The notes under the pieces: model-generated
What the model was told of the DNA's origin: nothing
The model's input: only the letters and a program-made list of their open reading frames with translations
The model's database searches: none
Shown: positions 11,806 through 21,861 of the stretch, piece by piece
Numbering within the stretch: the first letter of the stretch is position 1
Layout: every line of letters begins with the position of its first letter
Source of the DNA: Eopsaltria australis
Lineage: Eukaryota > Chordata > Aves > Passeriformes > Petroicidae
Assembly (NCBI GenBank): GCA_034509425.1
Contig: JAVTVJ010000374.1
Coordinates: 310,001 to 374,000 of the forward strand
Reading direction: 5' to 3'
DNA: 64,000 bases
Program-made: the position numbers and the translations under genes

Positions 11806-12310
11806 CCTACCCCTGGTAATTACCTCAGCACACACCTTGGGTCTTAAGTACATGGTTAGAAACAGATCAGTGTGAGACATCTCCTTAAGTCTCATCTGGG
11901 AATCGCTGCTATCACCGAGCCCTGCTTCCCCAGTCAAAGATGATTTACTCTGATCTGCACTATTGATTTTATTGTGGGAAATGTGGTGATACCTAGAGAG
12001 AGAGCGAGACAGAGATTTGACTTATGTGAGCGTGCGGGGAAGGCTCCAGTCCTCACCACAGCGCCTGCCTTTTCTGCATCTGTACCAGAATTATTTGTAG
12101 TGTTTTATGCACCCATCTGCTCCCTGCATGCTCTCTATAAATCTCACTGGCTCTCTCACACACACACATGTTTGCTTTCCATGTAGATTACTTATGATGA
12201 GAGTCTAATTAGACCCGGGGAAGCCTGCCTACAGAGCGAGCCTGGGGAGAGCTTAATTAAAGTCAATGGAGAAAATTATAGGGGGAAAAAAAAATTAGGG
12301 CAGCAAGGAA
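11806..12310. promoter_or_regulatory. Candidate conserved noncoding element
   Basis: About 500 bp, repeat-free and AT-leaning. Features: 'ggtaattacctc', 'gagtctaattagacc', 'gagcttaattaaagtc' (homeodomain-type TAATTA/TTAATTA cores), a Notch-effector RBPJ consensus TGTGGGAA (11973-11980) one base from a RUNX TGTGGT (11982-11987), and a short CA run (12158-12167). Stops in every frame. Enhancer identity is inferred from composition and motifs. Confidence 0.45.
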
Positions 12311-12884
12311 AAGATATCAAGAAAGAAACCAAGGGGAAAAAAAGAGGCAGGGAAGTAACAGCACCGGTGAGGGAGCGTGTGAGGCTGCCAGGCTTCTGGG
12401 GACAGCCACACTGGGCATCAGGATCAAGGGCAGGAGTTGGTGCTGTGGGTTGGAGAGCTCAGGGGGTGTTTCTGGGTTAGCAGTGGGGCTTGTGACAGGG
12501 TGGGTGGGTGCCCACAGCCTTCTGCAGAGACTGAGCAGGGGTCCTGCCCTCCTGCCCTCCTCCCCAGGATGGATGCTGAGGGTCTGGATCCTCTCCACGT
12601 GTGCCTTGAGCTCTCCTGGTCTCACTCACACCCCAGGTCCATGAGCTGGGCAAGCAGGAGATGGACAGGGATGCACAAGGACTGGTTCCTCCCTCTGTCT
12701 GTCCCCCAGTTCCCAGAGCAGACCGTGCTCATTCTCCTACAGGAATTTGTTCCCCTTTTGCACGTGGGATGTGAGTGATGGAGAGCCCGGCCTGGGAGGG
12801 CAGCAGGGATCTTGGGTATCCCCACAGGGCACTGAGGACACCCACTGTGACCTCTGCAGGGCAGGACACTGTTCTCCCCCTGTG
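12311..12884. other. Unique sequence, no gene seen
   Basis: Purine-rich at its left edge (12280-12360, A/G runs), then ordinary GC-rich DNA. No repeat or exon recognised. Confidence 0.4.
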
Positions 12885-13238
12885 ACACCTGGCTGAGGGA
12901 GAGCGTCTCTTTTAGAAAGTCTTGATTTAAAGACCACGGATGATGGAGAATCCGCCACATCTCTTAGCAAATTGCTCCAATAGTTAATTATACTCCCTGC
13001 TTAAAAGATGCATCTTATTTCCAATTTAGGTTTTTCTAGCTTCAGCTTCCAGCCAATGAATCTCATTACATTTTTTATCTGCTAGATTAAAAACCCCTCC
13101 ATTATCAGAAATCTCCTCCCTCCGTAAGTATTTATAGACTATGATCAAGTTGCCTTTTAACCTCCCCTTGATAAAATAAATAGGCTGAGCCTCTCTGTCT
13201 CTCCCAGTCAGCAGGCCTTGCACACCTTCACCCATTCC
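12885..13238 (-). mobile_element. Ancient amniote CR1 relic (turtle/crocodile-like)
   Basis: On the minus strand this reads as the 3' part of an old CR1 lineage known from turtles and crocodilians, not the young avian CR1 types nearby. The diagnostic stretch at 13026-13170 encodes 'GNLIIVYKYLR' and 'ISDNGGVFNLAD' in an open frame. The segment at 12900-13010 carries 'ggatgatggagaatccgccacatc' and 'attgctccaatagttaattata', which match the region following it in the element. It is surprisingly well preserved for an insertion that should predate modern birds, which hints at selection (exaptation). Identification is from memory of the family. Confidence 0.7.
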
Positions 13239-13452
13239 TGCTCTTCCCTGAGCCCTCCCTGTGCCTGCACCATCCTGGGCCAGGATCCTGAATCAGGGCA
13301 GGTGAGGGGGTGATGTCCTGGGCTATGACATGTGACAGGGGACCAGGGGGGCTGGTTGGCACAGGACCAGGGGGGCTGGTTGGCCAGCAGTTATCCCATG
13401 GCAGTGATGAAGAGGATGAGGATGCCAAGGAAGATGTGAGAGGGGGAAGGGT
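13239..13452. other. Unique sequence with a short direct duplication
   Basis: Contains an imperfect tandem pair of 'accaggggggctggttgg' (13342 and 13366, period 24) immediately before duplicated copy B. Confidence 0.6.
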
Positions 13453-13668
13453 GAGTCCAGCCCACAGGGCACAGAGCACATCCTGGGGCAGTGCCAGGCC
13501 CTGGCAAACTCAGCTGAGAGAGGAGCACCTCAGGCAGCTCTGGTGGCTTCCTCTCTGCACCACACGGTTGCCCAGGCTGATCCAGGTGAGGGCATGGGGC
13601 ACAAAACCCCTGAGGCTGTGGAATGGGCAGAGGACAGACCCTTCTCCTGGCCAGAGGAGCACCAGGTG
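13453..13668. repeat. 216-bp duplicated block, copy B
   Basis: Second copy of the block at 11152-11367, direct orientation, offset exactly 2301 bp over its whole length. The ancient CR1 relic lies between the two copies and a younger minus-strand CR1 follows copy B. Right flank diverges immediately after 'ccaggtg'. Confidence 0.9.
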
Positions 13669-13784
13669 CTGCTGCAGGAGGGATTGGTGTGGGTTAGAGG
13701 CACTCTGTGCTCAGGGTGGTGCCAGCACAGAGGAGATCCTGCAGAGAATAGAGGGGGACAGGAATGGAGATGAGCAGTTAGGAA

Positions 13785-14258
13785 TCACACAATCATTGGG
13801 GTTGGAAAAGACCTCCAGGAACATCAAGTCCAATCTTCGACTTCGACTGAATATCACTGTGCCCACTGAACCAAATCATGAAGTGCCACAGCTGCTTGGG
13901 TTTTGAACACTTCCAGGGATGGTGACTCCACCACTGCCCTGGGCAGCCCCTTCCAATGCTTGGCCACTCCCTCAGTGAGTAAAGTTTTCCTGATACCCGA
14001 CCTGAATCTCCTGAGGTGCCACTTGAGGCTGTTTCCTCTTGCCCACTTGTTCCCTGGGAGCAGAGCCCGACCCCCCCAGCTGCTCCCTCCTGTCACGGAC
14101 TTATGCAGAGCCACAGGGTCCAGGCTGAGCCCCTTTCCAGCTCCCTCAGCCACTCAGCCCCTTCCTCAGTTCCGTTCCCTTCTCTGGACACACTCCAGCA
14201 TTTCAGTGTCTTTCTTGTCATGAGGGGCACAAAACTGACCCCAGGATGTGAGGATGGA
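13785..14258 (-). mobile_element. CR1 LINE, minus strand, ~470 bp
   Basis: 3' end on the left ('gaatcacacaatcattggggttggaaaagacctcc'), then 'ccacagctgcttgggttttgaacacttccagggatggtgac', 'ctcagtgagtaaagttttcctgatacc', 'cacttgttccctgggagcagagcccgac' and 'tctggacacactccagcatttcagtgtc', ending near 'catgaggggcacaaaactgaccccaggatgtgag'. One of the longest CR1 copies here. Confidence 0.88.
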
Positions 14259-14460
14259 TGTGCTGATAAGAGGAAAACCAGGAGAAGAGAGGTGTGATGC
14301 AGGGAGAACATCAGCTGGGCAGGGGTGAGAGCAGCAGCATTTTGGGGGGCAGGGGCTGCAGCATCACAGTGCAAAGTCAGCTGGGGGTGATGCTGCTGCA
14401 CCAAAATCACTCAGCAAGGAGAGCTGGGCAAGTGCAGCTGTGCAGGCAGGAGGGAAGGAG

Positions 14461-14900
14461 CTCTGAGGGACCCACACAGACAGGTCTGGAGGCTCTCCCA
14501 GCTCTCAGAGCTCTGAGTGACCCGCACAGACAGGTCTGGGGGCTCTCCCAGCTCTCAGAGCTCTGAGGGACCCACACAGACAGGTCTGGGGCTCTCCCAG
14601 CTCTCAGAGCTCTGAGGACCCGCACAGACAGGTCTGGGGGCTCTCCCAGCTCTCAGAGCTCTGAGGGACCCACACAGACAGGTCTGGGGGCTCTCCCAGC
14701 TCTCAGAGCTCTGAGGGACCCACACAGACAGGTCTGGGGGCTCTCCCAGCTCTCAGAGCTCTGAGTGACCCACACAGACAGGTCTGGGGGCTCTCCCAGC
14801 TCTCAGAGCTCTGAGTGACCCACACAGACAGGTCTGGGGGCTCTCCCAGCTCTCAGAGCTCTGAGTGACCCACACAGACAGGTCTGGAGGCTCTCCCAGC
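14461..14900. repeat. Minisatellite, 50-bp unit, ~9 copies
   Basis: Nine near-identical units of 'ctctgagtgacccacacaga' + 'caggtctgggggctctcccag' + 'ctctcagag', starting at 14461, 14511, 14561, 14610, 14659, 14709, 14759, 14809 and 14859. Two units are one base short. Variation is limited to G/T in GAGgGAC/GAGtGAC, C/G in CCcAC/CCgCAC and A/G in GGaGG. High homogeneity suggests recent expansion and likely length polymorphism. The last unit breaks off at 'ctcccagcaccag'. Confidence 0.95.
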
Positions 14901-15299
14901 ACCAGAGATGGTCAGCTCAAGTTCAGGGTCCTCTGTACCCCTCTCAGAAGGTGCAGCCTGGGAAATGGTAGAGACCTCACCTGAGTGAGGATGGGAACAC
15001 CTGGAGAAGCTGAGCTGGAAAATCTCTTATATGATGTGCCTGTGCTGCTGCCAGAGGTGTGATGAGCTCCCCCAGCACTGTCCTGTCTGGGACAATTTGG
15101 CATCAGTGGTTCAGACATCTCTTCAGCCAGCTACTTGTCCTGCAGTCGTGTTGACAAGAACACGCTGAGTTTCCTTCCAAGGCAAAGAGAGAGGCCCTTG
15201 GGTGGTGAGTGTCTCCTTCACAGGGCCTGCTCCACACCTGGAGTGTGATCAGACCTGGCTGGCAGTGGGGCAGGATGGGCTGATGCCTTGGCATCATCA
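14901..15299. other. Unique sequence, no gene seen
   Basis: Sequence between the 50-bp minisatellite and a CR1. No repeat or exon recognised. Confidence 0.4.
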
Positions 15300-15493
15300 T
15301 TATTGGATATTAGTAAAAAGATTTTTATGGAAAGAGTGATAAAGTACTGGAATTGTCTGCCCGGGGAGGTGGTGGAGTCACCATCCCTGGATGGGTTTAA
15401 ACAAAGCTTGGATGTGGCACTCAGTGCCAGGGTTTAGTGGAGGTGTTGGGGCATGGGCTGCACTCGATGATCTTGAAGGTCTCTTCCAACCCA
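15300..15493 (+). mobile_element. CR1 LINE 3' end
   Basis: Plus-strand CR1 from 'tattagtaaaaagatttttatgg' through 'ggaggtggtggagtcaccatccctgg' and 'acaaagcttggatgtggcac' to 'ctcgatgatcttgaaggtctcttccaaccc'. Its 3' tail continues without a break into an expanded 8-bp microsatellite. Confidence 0.85.
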
Positions 15494-15679
15494 GTGATTC
15501 TGGGATTCTGGGATCCTGGGATTCTGGGATCCTGGGATCCTGGGATTCTGGGATCCTGGGATTCTGTGATTCTGTGATTCTGGGATTCTGGGATCCTGGG
15601 ATTCTGGGATCCTGGGATTCTGGGATTCTGTGATTCTGGGATTCTGGGATCCTGGGATTCTGAGATTCTGGGATTCTGG
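15494..15679. repeat. 8-bp microsatellite grown from a CR1 tail
   Basis: About 23 tandem copies of GATTCTGG / GATCCTGG with a few GATTCTGT units. The unit matches the normal 8-bp tail repeat of the adjoining CR1, which usually has two to four copies. TTCTGG and TCCTGG variants are interleaved, suggesting repeated slippage of multi-unit blocks. Because 8 is not a multiple of 3, a minus-strand frame reads the recurring peptide ESQNPRIP; it is not a gene. Confidence 0.95.
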
Positions 15680-16941
15680 CACTATGGAGTGCCAAACAGA
15701 CAATGCCCTCCACAACATCATTTTGGCAATGCCATCACTTCTGCACCATTGGGCACCTTCTCCTGGGTCACCACTGTGTCCTTGGGGCCACTTGAGCCAG
15801 CCTTGGCAGGAGCTGTACCCAAGATGCTGCAATCTGATGGGAATATTGCAGCCTGTGTAGGTTGCCCACAGGCTGGGAACTGTCTGCTTCCCATGGCAGC
15901 CTTCAGTGCTTCCCCCTGCCCTGGGTGTCACCACGTCCCCCATGCTCTGGTGTGTGACAAATCCCACAGTGCTGTAGGGAACAGTGGATCCCAGTGGCTC
16001 TGCTCCTTCCCCTTCTCTGTGTCCCAGACTGCCAATTCCACTCTGTTTGGGCTGAAAAAGGAGTTTCCTGGAAAGCAGCGATACAGATGTGCTTCTGCTC
16101 ACAACATCCAGCTGTGGTTTCCAGTGCCACCAGCTTAACCTCACTCTTGCCAGCTGACAGCTGGGGAGCAGGTCTGTGCCCAAAGCCACCTCCTCTTGCG
16201 TGCTGGAGACCCAGGCACTCGGGGTCTAGGGCAGTGCAGGGTCCAGCAGGCTGTGGGGAGCTGCTTCTGCAGGCCAGGGACATCAGGATCCTGCTGTGAG
16301 CACAGGCAGCAGGAGGGGGAGGCTGCCTGCAGCCCTGGAAAGCCTCCTCACACCCACAGCTGCAGAGCCTGGCTCCTCCTGCCTGGTGTCAGATGCAATA
16401 AGGGAGATGAGCTCCCCCAGCACGGCCAGCACACACTGTGTGGTCTCCCTCTGGCTTTAGGCTCCCAGAATTTCTTCTTCTCTCTGAGAGATGTCAGGTT
16501 GAATAAAACCAAATAGATCCTGATGGAGGAAAACTGCAGTTAAGTGGGTTGGCTGACTGCTTGCCTTCTTTTTATTTTGTTTTCTAACTTGTCACAGATA
16601 GAAAGCCACCAGGGAAATGTAGTGGCAGGCCCTCGGTCATGGTCCCTCGCTCTTGCAGGCTGTGTCCCCTGAGCCTGGTTAGCTCTGCCTCCCTGCCACG
16701 ACAGGAGGCCACTCTGGTCCCAGGAGAAGGGTCAGCACCTGACAAGTGTGAAATGAAACTTGTGTCACCATGTGCCTGGGTGATTAGGGAAGGATCACCT
16801 GTCCCTGGTGGCCCCGAGCCAGCGGGGTCCTGCTCACAGCCACCCCCCAGGAGCAGAGGGAGCCCAAGGCTGTGACCTGGTGGGAGGAGAGCCCACCCAG
16901 GATGCCCTGCTGGAGGCTGGGCAGGACAAAGACAACCCTGA
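15680..16941. other. Unique sequence, no gene seen
   Basis: No recognised repeat. A 149-codon plus-strand frame (15689-16138) has no domain I recognise and mixed third-position composition, so I do not call it. 16460-16580 is T-rich. Confidence 0.4.
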
Positions 16942-17159
16942 GTCCCTGCAGAGTGACCAGGTCCTGTCCTTGCAGAGTGACCAGACCTCGTCCTTGCAGA
17001 GTGACCAGACCTCATCCTTGCAGAGTGACCAGATCATGTCCTTGCCGAGTGACCAGATCATGTCCTTGCCGAGTGACCAGATCATGTCCTTGCCGAGTGA
17101 CCAGGTCTTGTCCTTGTAGAGTGACCAGGTCCTGTCCTTTCAGAGTGACCAGACCTTGT
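16942..17159. repeat. Minisatellite, 24-bp unit, ~9 copies
   Basis: Nine units of the type 'gtccttgcagagtgaccaga' + 'cctc', in variant blocks: three CAGAGTGACCAG units, three consecutive CCGAGTGACCAGATCAT units, then CAG/TAG types. Because 24 is divisible by 3, several frames stay open on both strands (for example reading SLQSDQ or CRVTR repeats). The plus-strand one stops at 17119 inside the array. Low-complexity noncoding is the simplest reading. Confidence 0.93.
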
Positions 17160-18314
17160 GATCTCCATGTGCACCTTGTGATTTCTGACACAGCCCCTGG
17201 TCCCAGCATCATGTGAGCCCTGAGCAGAAATGGGCCAGTCATAGACTTTTCTCTGAAGTATTTTCTTCTAGTTTATTCCAGGTGTCCTCGTGCTCCTCCC
17301 AAAACTCAGCAGTTTTTAGACTTGGGGCTTTGTCTCTTCCATTTCTTTTATTTTCTTCTTTTTTTTCCAGTCTTATCTTTTTTTCCTTTTTGGTGAAGGA
17401 GGAGATGAAACCAATGGAAATGCTTAGGTCATTAAAACTGAGAGCATTCCAAAACACTACTTTTCTTTGAAAGGAACAGGAATTTAATATAATTTTTGCT
17501 GATCTAATGCTGTGATGTTTCACTCATCTCTGGCCACAGCAGATTTCACAGAGCCCCACTGGAGACACCTTCTCTGATAGCTGAATGTGTCCAGAGCAGA
17601 TCCCAGAGCCTGTGAGCATTTTGGGTCCCAACAGCTGATCCAAACTTGTTCCATGAGCAAGGAAAAGACCAGAGATGCCCGATGCAGACACACAACAAGG
17701 GGCAGACCCAGCCAGGCCCTGAGCAGGGAACCATCCACGTCCTGCCAAGGTGGCACCACATCCTTTGACCAGGGATCCAGCTGTGCCATCCTCACTCAGC
17801 ACAGGTATGTTTGAAGCTCTGGCATTTCCTGGGACCTGTTTTTAGGTGCTTTTCTGTAACAGTGATGTCTGTGGTGACAGCAGGGAATAAAGACAGATCT
17901 CTCCCCAGCCCTACCTTCAGACCATGAGGTCAGAAATGTGCCCACAACTGGATGGCAGATGATTCCCTCCTTTCCTTTACCAATGAATGCTCTCCAGTGT
18001 GGTTTGGCAAGCCCAGTTTGTGTCCTGCTGATGGAGGGACAGTAGAAAAGTTTGGACAGGGGGTAACTTTGCACTGAAATGTCTGACACCTCCCAGGGAG
18101 GAGCACTCAGTGTTTCTCAAGGGAGAGGGCAGCTCTTTAACCCTGCTCTTCTAATGGGGAGGCCCTGCCACTGCTCTTTGGTCATGATTTCTTCATGAGA
18201 AACAAATCCTGGTGCTGTGCAGGAGCACAGACGTCTCTGAGCAGCTCAGGAATCAGAGCAAGCGCTGGAAATCAAGCCCTGGGTGTGCAGGGCTGCGGGC
18301 AGCCGCCTCTCCTC
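17160..18314. other. Unique sequence, no gene seen
   Basis: 17240-17520 is T-rich/AT-rich ('ttttattttcttcttttttttcc' at 17346), the rest GC-neutral. No repeat family or exon identified. Confidence 0.4.
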
Positions 18315-18400
18315 ACTGCAGCGGAGGTTAATCAGTGCTGATTAAACCAAAGCTGGATTTTCCTAGAGGGGCTTTAAAAACGTGAATTCCAGGCTACACT
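18315..18400. promoter_or_regulatory. Small candidate conserved element
   Basis: 'gcggaggttaatcagtgctgattaaacc' is an imperfect inverted arrangement of two TTAATCA/TGATTAA cores (18326-18347), followed by 'ggctttaaaaacgtgaattcc'. Short, repeat-free and AT-leaning within GC-rich DNA. Confidence 0.3.
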
Positions 18401-18679
18401 CCTCCATGACCCTCACCTTGGACCATGAGACTGAACTTTCACAGGCTCGTTGGCTTTCTAGGGCTGAGCCCCTGAGCCCTCTGAGATGGGGGGTCTGGTT
18501 GGCCTCCAGACGTCTCCAAAGCATTCTGTCCCAACCCCAGAGGCTTGAAAATGTTGGTCTTCCCTCCAGTCCTGTGACATGAGAGGGAGAGGGAAGCTCA
18601 GGCCCTGTGATGGTGAGAGGGAGGGATCCCCCGTGGATGCTGGGGCTGTGCTGGCACCAGAGCGAGGTGCTGGTGCTCA

Positions 18680-18842
18680 CCGCTGATTTATTGGCAGGGC
18701 TGGTAGGTGTTGCATTGGGTTAAGTATTAACAGATCTCATGAGCCTCATTAGCTGTCCTCTTTTCACTCTCCAGCTGAAGAGTTACTGCTCCAAAATCTA
18801 TAGTGCCTTGGCAGCTGCCTGGCTGATTCCCAGGTTAACCCT
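18680..18842. promoter_or_regulatory. Candidate conserved noncoding element
   Basis: AT-leaning block with 'gatttattggcagg', 'gttaagtattaacag' and 'agcctcattagctgtcc'. No repeat identity. The rest of 18401-18679 is unremarkable GC-rich DNA. Confidence 0.35.
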
Positions 18843-19973
18843 CACGGAGCTGCTCCCTCGGGCTCCCCGCGCGTTCCCTGCGCACATGGCACGTCACAAA
18901 GCACACACATCCCGGCCCTGGGGCTGTCCTGCTGCTGGGCAGTGGGGCAGGAGGGCTCTTGGGTCATTGTCATGCACGTCTCTGCCCTCCAAAGCAGAGA
19001 GCCAGCCTTCCCCAGCTCTCTTTCAGCCATGCCAGCAAAGGCTGGCTCCTGGTGCAGACTCCTGGCACTGGGATATCCCCCTCAGCTGGGAGCAGCTCAC
19101 GGGGTGTGCAGGAGGGATCTGCCTGGCTGATGGTGGCACCTGTCCATCGGCATCTCCATCAGGGCCAGCCCCTGGAGCAGAGCCCATCAGCCCTGGTGAT
19201 GCAGATGCCATCTGAGCTCATCACCCCCGGGGCAGACACCAGCAGGCTCAGGGGTCACAGGCTCTGCAAGCCCCAGAGCAGAGGTGGCTCAAACTGCAGA
19301 CACCCCATGCTTGGTCAGGCACAGCCCACGGCCAGGGCTCTCCTGTCATGAGCAGCCCAGGAGGTGACAGAGTCCATCACAAACTGCTGGGGATGTCACA
19401 TCCACCAGGTCACCGGGGCAGCCACAGGGCTGCAGATCTCCAGGGATCTTGGCTCAGAAGCACCAAGCACAGGGCCAGGAGAGACCATGGGAGCACCAGG
19501 TGTGACCCCTCAGCCATGGGCTGACCCAGGCTCTTCCTGTGGCTGATGTGGGTCCTGGTGGGGATGGGGATGCAGTGTTGCCAGGGCAGAGTGCTCAGCT
19601 GTTCCATCCCCACACCATGAAATATTTGGGCCTTTCTCCTGCTGGACTGTGCCTGGTTTCAGCTGCCTTGAGAAGAGGCTGCAGCCATCTCCACCTCACC
19701 GTGTCCAGAACTGCTTCATTCACACCAGATCCTCATGGTCCAACAGAAGCATGAGCAGCAGGGACATTTTGTGGAGCCTGGCAGGTTTCCTGCTGCCCTC
19801 CAGCTCCAACCCCTCCAGCCGAGTGCCCACAACCCTGGTGATGCAGGAGCAGCTGGCAGGGAGTGCAGGGGGTGGCATGACCTGATTCTCCTTCTCAAGG
19901 GCAGCTCTTGCTCCAACAAGCCCTGGACAGTTCCTGCAGCTCCCGGTGAGTCTGTGCTGGAAAGCCCTTCCTT
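18843..19973. other. Unique GC-rich sequence, no gene seen
   Basis: No repeat recognised. Overlapping open frames on both strands reach 130-188 residues but show no domain and are typical of stop-poor GC-rich DNA. Confidence 0.4.
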
Positions 19974-20086
19974 CAGACCTGTTAATTGTTAAACAACACC
20001 GGGCTTTAATTAAAAAAGAGTCAAGTACCTTACAGGGAGAGCTGGAGGTTAACGAGCTGGGCAAGGTCATTATCTGACCTGCTCCT
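19974..20086. promoter_or_regulatory. Candidate conserved noncoding element
   Basis: Compact AT-rich block with 'ttaattgttaaacaac' and 'ctttaattaaaaaagagtc', then 'ggttaacgagctgggcaagg'. It is sharply bounded by GC-rich sequence on both sides. Confidence 0.4.
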
Positions 20087-21004
20087 CCCCTGCTCCTCCC
20101 CTGCCCTGACAGGACTGGGAAGGGCTGTGCAACCCCAGTGCTTTCCCATCCCTCAGAAACCAGCCCGTGCAGGCAGGAGGTGCCATGCCAGGGACCCCCA
20201 CACCCAGCCTGACCCCCTGACCCTGCCCAGGACACTGCCCAGGACAGGCAGAGGGCACTGGGAGTTGCTGGTGGGGACCTGGGCACCTCTCCAGTGCTGG
20301 GGGAACAGTTGTGCTGGAGGATGTGACAGTGCAGGTAGTGACCAGGGTGAGGGTCAGCGTGGCTCTGCAGTGGGCAGTGAGCTCCTCAGGGAGCCTCCTG
20401 CTACCTCTGAAGGCAGCTGGGAAAGACCCCACATGGTGGACAGGCTGAGGTGGGCTGGGGACAGGTGACATCTCAGGGGACTTGGATTCTGGGAATGCTC
20501 TTCCACAGTGCAGAGCCACTGGGAGCCACTGCTGGTGCTCACACAGTGGCAATGTCCCCCAGTGTCCCTCCACCCTGCTGGGTGATGCTGCAGGTCCCCA
20601 CAGCCACCACAGCTCTCCTGGAAGCACCTTTGAGGCAGGAACCAGCCCCTTCCTTCCTCTTAAGGACAGAAACTTGTGTTTGCAGAGTTCTGCATCTCAT
20701 CTGGGAGGAGAAAAACGAGATCTGACAGCTCTCAGGCTGCTCCTGTGGAGGTCTCAGTGCTTCCCAGTGGACTTTTCTGCAGCTCCTGGAACACACACGG
20801 CACCAGGAAATCAGGTGCAGCAGAAGCGTAGCACTTACTGTCACTGTGTGCAGCTTGGTGTGGTAAAATACCTCTGCAGACACGGGGCTGAGTGACAGCC
20901 TGAAGGTCAGTGAGGAGATCAGCAGGACTGCAAGCCAGGGAACCATCCCAGGCCATCTGAGCGCTGGGGGGGTCAGCCTTTGGCCAGATGCTGCCCACCA
21001 GCCC
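20087..21004. other. Unique GC-rich sequence, no gene seen
   Basis: No repeat or gene recognised. The long overlapping frames (185 and 137 residues on opposite strands) are mutually exclusive and lack recognisable content. Confidence 0.4.
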
Positions 21005-21150
21005 ATCAATAAGTTGGCAGTCAATAGCAAATCTCTGCGGATGGGACTTGTCGATGACACAAAGATTGGCAGAGTGGTGAGCAATGAGGCTGTCACATGG
21101 AGCTGGATCGCTGCCCTCGCTGGGCCCGCTCCAACAAAAGGGGTTTTAGT
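21005..21150 (+). mobile_element. Ancient CR1 fragment (reverse transcriptase end)
   Basis: 'gatgacacaaagattggcagagtggtgagcaatgagg' followed by 'tggatcgctgccctcgctgggcccgctccaacaaaa' matches the end of ORF2 in old turtle/crocodile-type CR1. The frame reads 'DDTKIGRVV', equivalent to the D-D-T-K motif after the YADD box region. It is the same ancient lineage as the relic at 12885-13238 but a different part of the element. Identified from memory. Confidence 0.55.
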
Positions 21151-21861
21151 GGCCCGGGATGCAAAGCAGAGCAGGGCTGGGCTGGGCTGGAGGCTGGGCC
21201 AGGATGGGAGGGCCCACGGGAGGCTCTGGAGGTGGTGAAGGTGGCTGTCACCTCATGGGTGTCACCTCCCAGGATGGGCAAGGACAGGGTCACACCTGCA
21301 TGGGGAGGTGACAAATAAACCCCTCAAGCTGAGGGGTTCACAGTGAGCCTGGGGGTGTCTGGCTGCATGCAACAGCCCTGAGTGGGAATCCCAAATCCTC
21401 TCCCTTCCTGCTCTGTAGGCAGGAAAACCTTTCTCTAAACAACATGGAGCTCCTAATGCTCAGCCCTGTGGTGAGGATGGCACAACTGGCCAAGGCCCCT
21501 GAGGATCCCAGGTCAGGGTCAGGACAAAGGTCCCTGGCAGAGTCTCCATGCTCAAACTCGCAGCCCTGCTGTCCCAAGGGTCCCTCCTGCCCCCACCCCA
21601 CAGCCTGGAGCCAGCCCTGTTGGTTGGCTCAGCATCACCACAGGCATGTGAATGGCAAGGGAAATGGGGGTTTATTTAGAAACCAAACCCCAGAGCATGT
21701 TACTGAATCAGGATACTGATCCCAGTGCCAAGGAATCCTTCCTTGGGTCTGGTGGACCTCTCTTCCCATCACTGAATCACCCCAAGCTCCCAGCAAGACC
21801 TTTTCCCAGAGCTCACAGGTTGCTGTTTCCTGAGAAACAGAAAACTCCAGGATCTTCTGTC
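21151..21861. other. Unique sequence, no gene seen
   Basis: Contains a short GGGCT run at 21175-21200. Nothing else recognised. Confidence 0.4.

Noticed and set aside
15434..16189. 251-codon minus-strand frame with ESQNPRIP repeats
   Set aside because: The repetitive half is the translated CR1-tail microsatellite.
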